Origin: Bacteroidales bacterium
GTDB taxonomy: Bacteria > Bacteroidota > Bacteroidia > Bacteroidales > UBA932
NCBI GenBank assembly: GCA_017412645.1
Contig: JAFPWX010000017.1
Location: forward strand, 62,001 to 126,000
Length of the DNA stretch: 64,000 nt
Reading direction: 5' to 3'
The notes beneath the pieces are model-generated. The model was not told where the DNA came from and searched no databases. It worked only from the letters and a program-made list of their open reading frames with translations. Each line of letters starts with the position of its first letter. Positions within the stretch are counted from its first letter, which is position 1. Made by a program: the position numbers and the translations under genes. Shown here in pieces: positions 59,206-64,000 of this stretch.

Positions 59206-60003
59206 TTACTTCGGAATGTCGATAAACGGAACGGCATTTCCGAGCATGTACTGCGGGAGTTTTCCATCCCACTTCTGAACCGCCTCATACTGAGTGAGTT
59301 TGGGGTTGGCGGTAAGGGCCGACGCCTTGATCTGCATTGCCTTTGCTTCGGCTTCGGCGGTGATGATCTTCTGGTTGGCCTCTTCCTGGATGCGGATGGT
59401 GTTGTTCTTGGCGGTGAGAGCCTTCTGCTCTGCCACCTGCTTGTCCACGATGCTCTGTTCGAAAGCGTCGTCGTACTCGATGTTCACCATCTGGAAGTGT
59501 ACGTTGCGCACATAATCGCCGGGCAGCTGGGCGTCCAGTTCGCGCTCGACCGATTTACGCACCTCGTCGCGGTTACCCACAATATCAGCCGCATTATAGC
59601 CGCCGATTACATCCTTGAGCACGCCCTCAATCACCGGGGTAATGATCTTTGCGATGTAGTTGTTACCCACATTGCTGTAGAGCAGAGCCATGTTTTCCGG
59701 AACCGGGTCGAAGTTGAGCACGTAGCGCACATCGGCGGTCTGGATGTCCTTGGTGTAGGACGGGGCGTTCTCTTCGAGCTTGACGGTCTGGATGCTCATT
59801 TTGTGGATCGTCTGCACAAAGGGGATCTTGATGTGCAGGCCGGCCTCGACTACTTCAGGCTTGATCTTTCCGAAAGTTGCGATAACTCCCCTCTGGGTAG
59901 AGGAGACGCTGTAGAATCCGGAAAGGATGAAGATGACGACGGCGGCGATGATGAGAGTCGCGGCCACGGCCTTTTTCTGATTAGCGGGATTTGTGTGTTG
60001 CAT
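59206..60003 (-). CDS. SPFH/prohibitin-family membrane protein
   Basis: A 265-residue band-7 protein. A short polar N-terminus is followed by one membrane segment (VAATLIIAAVVIFILSGFYS) and the SPFH domain (about 38-195, TQRGVIATFGKIKPEVVEAG, VRYVLNFDPVPENM). The C-terminal helix is rich in Ala, Glu and Gln (EEANQKIITAEAEAKAMQI), typical for oligomer formation. These proteins form membrane scaffolds. The ATG at 60001-60003 is preferred over a TTG at 60030; the gene still overlaps the folK end by 23 bases. Confidence 0.88.
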   Translation of the reverse strand: MQHTNPANQKKAVAATLIIAAVVIFILSGFYSVSSTQRGVIATFGKIKPEVVEAGLHIKIPFVQTIHKMSIQTVKLEENAPSYTKDIQTADVRYVLNFDPVPENMALLYSNVGNNYIAKIITPVIEGVLKDVIGGYNAADIVGNRDEVRKSVERELDAQLPGDYVRNVHFQMVNIEYDDAFEQSIVDKQVAEQKALTAKNNTIRIQEEANQKIITAEAEAKAMQIKASALTANPKLTQYEAVQKWDGKLPQYMLGNAVPFIDIPK

Positions 60004-60463
60004 ATTGCTTTGTTTTTGTTGTTTGTTCAATTGCTGCGTCCAGGAGCGGCCGCACGAACGGGCGGCTCTCTACCTGGGGATGCGGGACGACGAGGGCGGG
60101 AGAGCTGATTTCCAGCGACTTATCCGGATCCGCCGCCGTCCTGTATTCGAGTATGTCGATATCGATGACGCGATTGTGGTAGACCCGGCTGCCGTCTTCC
60201 CGGTACTGCGGAGCGTCGGTGCGGCCCATTCTGCGTTCTATTCCTTTGCAGGCGGCCAGAACGGCGGCGGGTTTGCGGCGGGTGCGGTAGGCCTCCACCC
60301 GGTTCAGGAAAGCCGGACCGACAAAGCCGAGAGCCTCCGTCTCCACGGTGGGAGAGGCTCCTTCGTTCGGGCCGAAAGCCTCTTCCAGGAAGCCCCGTGC
60401 GGCCGTCAGGTTGGCCGTACGGTCTCCAAGATTGGTCCCCAGAAGAAGATATACCAGCGCCAT
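59981..60463 (-). CDS. folK: 2-amino-4-hydroxy-6-hydroxymethyldihydropteridine pyrophosphokinase
   Basis: Transfers pyrophosphate from ATP to hydroxymethyl-dihydropterin in folate synthesis. The 160-residue protein starts ALVYLLLGTNLGDR, the conserved HPPK opening, and includes NRVIDIDILEYR (metal-binding Asp pair) and VVPHPQVESRPFVRPLL (the conserved PHPRMHERxFVLxPL region). I used the ATG at 60461-60463. It lies between a SufT-like gene (five-base gap) and the SPFH gene, which it overlaps. Confidence 0.93.
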   Translation of the reverse strand: MALVYLLLGTNLGDRTANLTAARGFLEEAFGPNEGASPTVETEALGFVGPAFLNRVEAYRTRRKPAAVLAACKGIERRMGRTDAPQYREDGSRVYHNRVIDIDILEYRTAADPDKSLEISSPALVVPHPQVESRPFVRPLLDAAIEQTTKTKQYATHKSR

Positions 60464-60468
60464 ATCGT

Positions 60469-60810
60469 CTAGTCCATACCAAGTGTCACCCTGGCTTCGT
60501 CCGAGAGCAGGCTGGTATCCCACACCGGTTCGAAAACCAGTTCTATTTCACAGCTCTTCACGCCGGGAGTGAGCTCTACGCTCCGTTTTACTTCCGCTAT
60601 CACTTCGTCCGCCATAGGACAGTTGGGCGCAGTGAAGGTCATTTTTATGTAGACTTCGTGCTCTTTGTTGATGTTCAGCTCGTAGATGAGCCCCAGGTCA
60701 TAGACGTTTACCGGAATTTCCGGGTCGTACACCTGTTTGAGCGCAAGAACCACGGCGTCGTAGAGGGGCGCCAGTTCGCGTACGTCTTCTGCGGTGAGAA
60801 CGTCAGACAT
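60469..60810 (-). CDS. SufT-like DUF59/MIP18-family iron-sulfur assembly protein
   Basis: A 113-residue single-domain protein of the DUF59 (MIP18) family, which helps mature Fe-S proteins. Typical segments are VYDPEIPVNVYDLGLIYEL, FTAPNCPMADEVIAEVKRSV (with the conserved Cys) and VELVFEPVWD-like ELVFEPVWDTSLLSDEAR. It overlaps the sufE stop by eight bases, and together with sufS and sufE forms a Suf gene group. No SufBCD genes are in the window. Confidence 0.9.
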   Translation of the reverse strand: MSDVLTAEDVRELAPLYDAVVLALKQVYDPEIPVNVYDLGLIYELNINKEHEVYIKMTFTAPNCPMADEVIAEVKRSVELTPGVKSCEIELVFEPVWDTSLLSDEARVTLGMD

Positions 60811-61216
60811 ATTGCTGTGCCTCCCTTTTTATTGTTTCTACCATCGAGACAAGCCCGTTCGCCCTGGTGGGCGAGAGGTTTTCCCGAAGTCCGATTTTAT
60901 CGAGGAAAGAAAAGTCGTCAGCCGCGATCTCTGCCGCCGTACGGCCATTGTAAACGCTTATCAACAAGGAGATTATACCCTTTGTGATGATGGCGTCGGA
61001 GTCTGCCCGGAAGGTGATGACGCCGGCATCGCTGCGGCAATCCAGCCAAACACGGGACTGGCAGCCTTTGATGAGGCGGTCGTCGGTTTTGAGTTCCTCC
61101 GGGAAGGGTTCGAGGTTCTTTCCGAGGTCGATGAGATATTCGTATTTATCCAGCCACTCTTCCATCATGGAGAAGTCCCCCACGACTGCGGCTTTCGCTT
61201 CTTCCAAACTCGTCAT
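60803..61216 (-). CDS. sufE: SufE-like sulfur acceptor
   Basis: Accepts persulfide sulfur from SufS and passes it on for Fe-S cluster assembly. The 137-residue protein has the active Cys in LIKGCQSRVWL, preceded by YEYLIDLGKNLEPFPEEL and followed by GIISLLISVYNGRTAAEIA and the C-terminal helices NLSPTRANGLVSMVETIK. The ATG at 61214-61216 overlaps the sufS stop in an ATGA arrangement. Confidence 0.93.
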   Translation of the reverse strand: MTSLEEAKAAVVGDFSMMEEWLDKYEYLIDLGKNLEPFPEELKTDDRLIKGCQSRVWLDCRSDAGVITFRADSDAIITKGIISLLISVYNGRTAAEIAADDFSFLDKIGLRENLSPTRANGLVSMVETIKREAQQYV

Positions 61217-62436
61217 TTCAACATTTTTATTGCCTTCTTCAGGCTTTTGATAAAGTATTCCGCCTCTTCCTGGGTATTGTACGGAGCGAATGACGCCCGC
61301 ACCATGCCGGTAACTCCATAGCGGTCCATCAGAGGCTCCGCGCACATCTGCCCGGAACGTACGGCTATGCCCATTTTGTCAAGGATAAGCGCCAGATCTT
61401 CATGGTGGGCCCCTTCAACTGTGAAGGAGAATACTGGTATCTTCTCTTCTGGGGCCTCCGGCACGCCGAAAAGACGCAGTCCGGGAATATCCTGAAGAGC
61501 CTCTAGCATATAGCGTTTCACCCCCTCCAGTTCAGGATAATTGCGGAATTTATAAACCCACGCAATGGCATGACCGAAGGTTGGAACGCCGGCCAGATTC
61601 TGTGTTCCCGCCTCGAACTTGTGCGGCACCGAGGCGTAGGTGCTCTTTTCCCACTTTACCGTTCCTACCATCTCTCCTCCTCCCATGTATGGCGGAAGCG
61701 AATCGAGAAGCGCCTTTTTCCCCCAGAGAACACCCGTCCCCGGAGCAGCGTAGAGCTTATGCCCGGAGAAGGCATAGAAGTCCGCGCCCATCGCCTGAAC
61801 GTCAGTCTTGCAATGAACCACGCCCTGCGCTCCGTCCACCACGAGAAGGACTCCTCGGGAGTGACAATAATCCGCAATCTGCCTTACGGGATTCACCAGA
61901 CCAAGCACGTTGGATACCTGGGCGACGGCGCAGATCCGGGTGCGGTCGCTTATCAGACGAGGAAGCTCCTCGAGCCGGAGAGCGCCCCTTTCATCCACAG
62001 GCAACACCTTAATTTTCAGGTTTTTACGCTCTGCCAGGAATTGCCAGGGAAGGATATTGGAGTGGTGCTCTTCTTCTCCTATAAGAATCTCGTCGCCTAC
62101 GTTCAGGAAGCCTTTTCGCTCGCCAAGACAGAATGCAAGCAGGTTTATCGCCTGCGTGGTTCCGCTGGTGAAGACTACCTCCTTCGGAGAATTTGCGTTT
62201 ATGAAGTCCGCTACTTCTTCGCGGGCAGCCTCAAATTCCTCGGTAGCCTTGGCCGAGGTGAAATGAACGGCGCGGTGGAGGTTTGCGCTGTAGCGCGCAG
62301 ACATCCAGTCCCACTTTTCTATCACGCTTCGAGGACGCAGCGAAGTGGCCGCATTGTCCAGATAGACAAGCGGTTTGCCGTAGACTTTTGTGGAAAGCTG
62401 CGGGAATTGTTCGCGCAATTCTTCAATCGATGACAT
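61213..62436 (-). CDS. sufS: Cysteine desulfurase SufS
   Basis: A 407-residue PLP enzyme that takes sulfur from cysteine. YLDNAATSLRP opens the fold, VLVVDGAQGVVH contains the PLP-contacting Asp, and FSGHKLYAAPGTGVLWG holds the PLP Lys. The active Cys is in VRSGQMCAEPLMDRYG, with the short loop characteristic of the SufS (group II) type. It is the first gene of the sufS-sufE-sufT-like-folK-SPFH run and has a TAAATTTG box just before the start, divergent from ruvA. Confidence 0.95.
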   Translation of the reverse strand: MSSIEELREQFPQLSTKVYGKPLVYLDNAATSLRPRSVIEKWDWMSARYSANLHRAVHFTSAKATEEFEAAREEVADFINANSPKEVVFTSGTTQAINLLAFCLGERKGFLNVGDEILIGEEEHHSNILPWQFLAERKNLKIKVLPVDERGALRLEELPRLISDRTRICAVAQVSNVLGLVNPVRQIADYCHSRGVLLVVDGAQGVVHCKTDVQAMGADFYAFSGHKLYAAPGTGVLWGKKALLDSLPPYMGGGEMVGTVKWEKSTYASVPHKFEAGTQNLAGVPTFGHAIAWVYKFRNYPELEGVKRYMLEALQDIPGLRLFGVPEAPEEKIPVFSFTVEGAHHEDLALILDKMGIAVRSGQMCAEPLMDRYGVTGMVRASFAPYNTQEEAEYFIKSLKKAIKMLK

Positions 62437-62443
62437 AAGAGCA

Positions 62444-62451
62444 CAAATTTA
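62444..62451 (-). promoter_or_regulatory. TAAATTTG -7 box of sufS
   Basis: TAnnTTTG on the minus strand, seven bases before the sufS ATG, in the 41-base divergent gap to ruvA. Confidence 0.5.
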
Positions 62452-62464
62452 ACATTTATTTCGC

Positions 62465-62472
62465 TATTTTTG
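62465..62472 (+). promoter_or_regulatory. TATTTTTG -7 box of ruvA
   Basis: TAnnTTTG on the plus strand, five bases before the ruvA ATG. The two divergent -7 boxes are only 13 bases apart, so the promoters must overlap. Confidence 0.5.
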
Positions 62473-62477
62473 CAGAT

Positions 62478-63074
62478 ATGATCGACTATATAAAAGGAAA
62501 AATTTCGGAGCTTACTCCCACTCGCATCGTGCTCGAAAACGCCGGTATCGGCTATGCTATGGAAATCTCGCTGCAGACCTACAGCGCAATGGAAAATAAG
62601 GGTGAAGGAACCATCTATATTCAGAAACAGGTCAACCCCCGCGACGGAAGCGACGTGGACTATGGCTTTGCTACTCAGGACGAACGCTCTCTGTTTCAAT
62701 TAATTACGGGCGTTTCAGGGATGGGTGCAGCCTCTGCTCGAATGGTTCTCAGCTCCATGAGCTCGGAGGAGTTCCAGAAAGCAATCCTGGCGGAGGACAT
62801 CAACCGTATCAAGTCGGTCAAGGGCATAGGTCTCAAGACGGCCCAGCGCCTGATCCTTGAACTAAAGGATAAAATCACTAAGGGCGAAGGGGACTCTGCT
62901 CCCACCGAACTCTTCCGCACCGTGGACAATCAGGCCGTGGAAGAAGCAACGCAGGCTCTGGTCATGCTTGGCTTCAATAAGCCGGCGGTCGCAAAAGCCA
63001 TTCAGAAAATTCTAGAGAAAAAACCCGACTCAAAGGTCGAAGAAATCATCAAGGCAGCATTACAGATGCTGTAG
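62478..63074 (+). CDS. ruvA: Holliday junction branch migration protein RuvA
   Basis: Binds four-way junctions and loads RuvB. The 198-residue protein has the N-terminal OB-fold (MIDYIKGKISELTPTRIVLE, ending near residue 62), two helix-hairpin-helix motifs (LITGVSGMGAASARMVL and IKSVKGIGLKTAQRLILEL) and a C-terminal three-helix RuvB-binding domain (ATQALVMLGFNKPAVAKAI). Length is normal. It is convergent with mnmG, three bases between stops. Confidence 0.95.
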   Translation: MIDYIKGKISELTPTRIVLENAGIGYAMEISLQTYSAMENKGEGTIYIQKQVNPRDGSDVDYGFATQDERSLFQLITGVSGMGAASARMVLSSMSSEEFQKAILAEDINRIKSVKGIGLKTAQRLILELKDKITKGEGDSAPTELFRTVDNQAVEEATQALVMLGFNKPAVAKAIQKILEKKPDSKVEEIIKAALQML

Positions 63075-63077
63075 TTT

Positions 63078-64000
63078 CTACCTACCAAAATACACCAGGA
63101 GAACAGAGATGTCGGCAGGAGAAACCCCCGATATTCTCGCTGCCTGAGCCAGCGTAACAGGCTGATATCGAGCCAGTTTTTGTCTTGCCTCGATTGTCAG
63201 CCCATTGAGTTTTGAGTAGTCGAAACCTTCCGGGATCGTCAGGTTTTCCAGGCGTCTGATCTTCTCTGCCTGTAGTCTTTCTTTCTCAATATAACCGCTA
63301 TACTTGAGCGAGATTTCTACCGAATCCACTATCTCTTCTGGAAGACTATCAAACGTTCCACGTGGAACTCTTTTCAACATTTCGCTCAATTTCACCTCCG
63401 GGCGAAGGGCGATATCTGCGATTCTTTTGCTTTCTGAAATCACGGCTGAGCCAACGGAAGAAAGGAACGCATTGATTTCTTCAGGAGTGTAATTGTTTGA
63501 TTTACAGTAGGAGGCCAAGTCGCCTATGGCTTTGTACTTTGCCTCGCAGATATCCATCCTCTGCCTAGAAGCCAAACCGATTTCATAGCCCTTACCAGTA
63601 AGGCGTTCGTCAGCATTATCCTGACGGAGAAGGATTCGATACTCGGCTCTTGAAGTAAACATGCGGTAGGGTTCATCAACTCCTTTGGAGAGAAGATCAT
63701 CTATCAAAACCCCAATGTAAGACTCTTCACGCCCCAGGATAAAAGTCTCTTTTTCAGAGAGTTTCAAGTGAGCGTTGATACCGGCTATCAAACCCTGGGC
63801 CGCAGCCTCCTCGTAGCCGGTAGTACCGTTTACCTGGCCAGCCAGATAAAGGTTTTCTACGAACTTACTCTCAAGTGTGGGACGAAGACCGGTAGGGTCA
63901 AAATAGTCATATTCAACAGCATAAGCCGGCTTGAAAATCTTAGCCTGCTCGAGACCTTCGATCGCATGAAGGGCTTCAATCTGAATCTCAAGAGGAAGAG
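63078..64000 (-). CDS. mnmG: tRNA uridine-5-carboxymethylaminomethyl modification enzyme MnmG, C-terminal part
   Basis: The last 306 or so codons are present and the FAD-binding N-terminal half lies right of the window; MnmG is usually about 620 residues. With MnmE it adds the carboxymethylaminomethyl group to U34 of some tRNAs. Recognisable are [20 protein letters not shown] (end of the FAD domain), [40 protein letters not shown] and the GidA-associated C-terminal helical domain ([36 protein letters not shown]). Confidence 0.96.
   Translation of the reverse strand, partial: LPLEIQIEALHAIEGLEQAKIFKPAYAVEYDYFDPTGLRPTLESKFVENLYLAGQVNGTTGYEEAAAQGLIAGINAHLKLSEKETFILGREESYIGVLIDDLLSKGVDEPYRMFTSRAEYRILLRQDNADERLTGKGYEIGLASRQRMDICEAKYKAIGDLASYCKSNNYTPEEINAFLSSVGSAVISESKRIADIALRPEVKLSEMLKRVPRGTFDSLPEEIVDSVEISLKYSGYIEKERLQAEKIRRLENLTIPEGFDYSKLNGLTIEARQKLARYQPVTLAQAARISGVSPADISVLLVYFGR

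Noticed and set aside
57779-59278. 499-codon plus-strand ORF opposite glyS
   Set aside because: Antisense shadow of a conserved tRNA synthetase; hydrophobic repeats of Val, Leu and Glu are typical of reversed codons.
1-64000. tRNA, rRNA, CRISPR arrays, insertion sequences
   Set aside because: The intergenic gaps are almost all under 110 bases and none shows cloverleaf, repeat-spacer or transposase sequence.

Overview
The window is chromosomal DNA from a Bacteroidales-type bacterium (phylum Bacteroidota). The evidence is three SusC/SusD pairs, many lipoproteins with a Cys-terminated lipobox, BACON, DUF5689, DUF4923 and S46-peptidase families, an ECF sigma/FecR pair, start sites without clear Shine-Dalgarno sequences, and repeated TAnnTTTG -7 promoter boxes just upstream of start codons. 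The fairly high GC content would fit a Rikenellaceae-like or uncultivated gut Bacteroidales lineage, but I cannot name a genus. I see no rRNA, tRNA, CRISPR array or insertion sequence. Nearly all genes lie on the minus strand; the plus-strand exceptions are a small protein, the EF-G paralogue, the ECF sigma factor and ruvA.

Region by region. (1) 1-5450: the 5' part of aspS, an AT-rich GNAT/small-ORF cassette with palindromes around it, an Ig-like lipoprotein, then a queuosine operon (yhhQ-like transporter, queF) that also carries an exported lipoprotein peptide deformylase. A possible class-I preQ1 riboswitch lies just before the transporter gene. (2) 5474-19725: one tightly spaced run, S46 dipeptidyl-peptidase, Mrp ATPase, SDR, then a polysaccharide utilisation locus (GH3, GH144, SusC, SusD, LamG lipoprotein, GH144). 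The GH144 plus GH3 content points to beta-1,2-glucan or sophoro-oligosaccharide use. (3) 19780-27212: an XRE regulator, a 64-aa protein, an EF-G paralogue without the catalytic His motif, dapF and dnaE. (4) 27249-55977: a locus of about 28 kb with an ECF sigma factor, a FecR anti-sigma factor, an STN-bearing SusC with SusD, a second SusC/SusD pair, three secreted endonuclease/exonuclease/phosphatase (EEP) proteins, three NHL-propeller proteins, BACON/IPT lipoproteins and a 46-aa peptide gene, followed by a GH3 and an SGNH esterase. (5) 55974-64000: housekeeping genes: DUF4923, a ThiL-like protein lacking its metal ligands, glyS, an SPFH protein, folK, a SufT-like protein, sufE, sufS, ruvA and the 3' part of mnmG.

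How the parts work together. In region 2 the outer-membrane SusC/D pair and surface LamG protein would capture glucan, the GH144 enzymes would cut it and the lipoprotein GH3 would release glucose. In region 4 substrate binding at the STN-bearing SusC would signal through FecR to the divergently encoded sigma factor. The main enzymes between 30.4 and 55 kb are phosphoesterases, not glycosidases, so this looks like an uptake system for a phosphorus-containing polymer or conjugate. That is the most promising undescribed system here.
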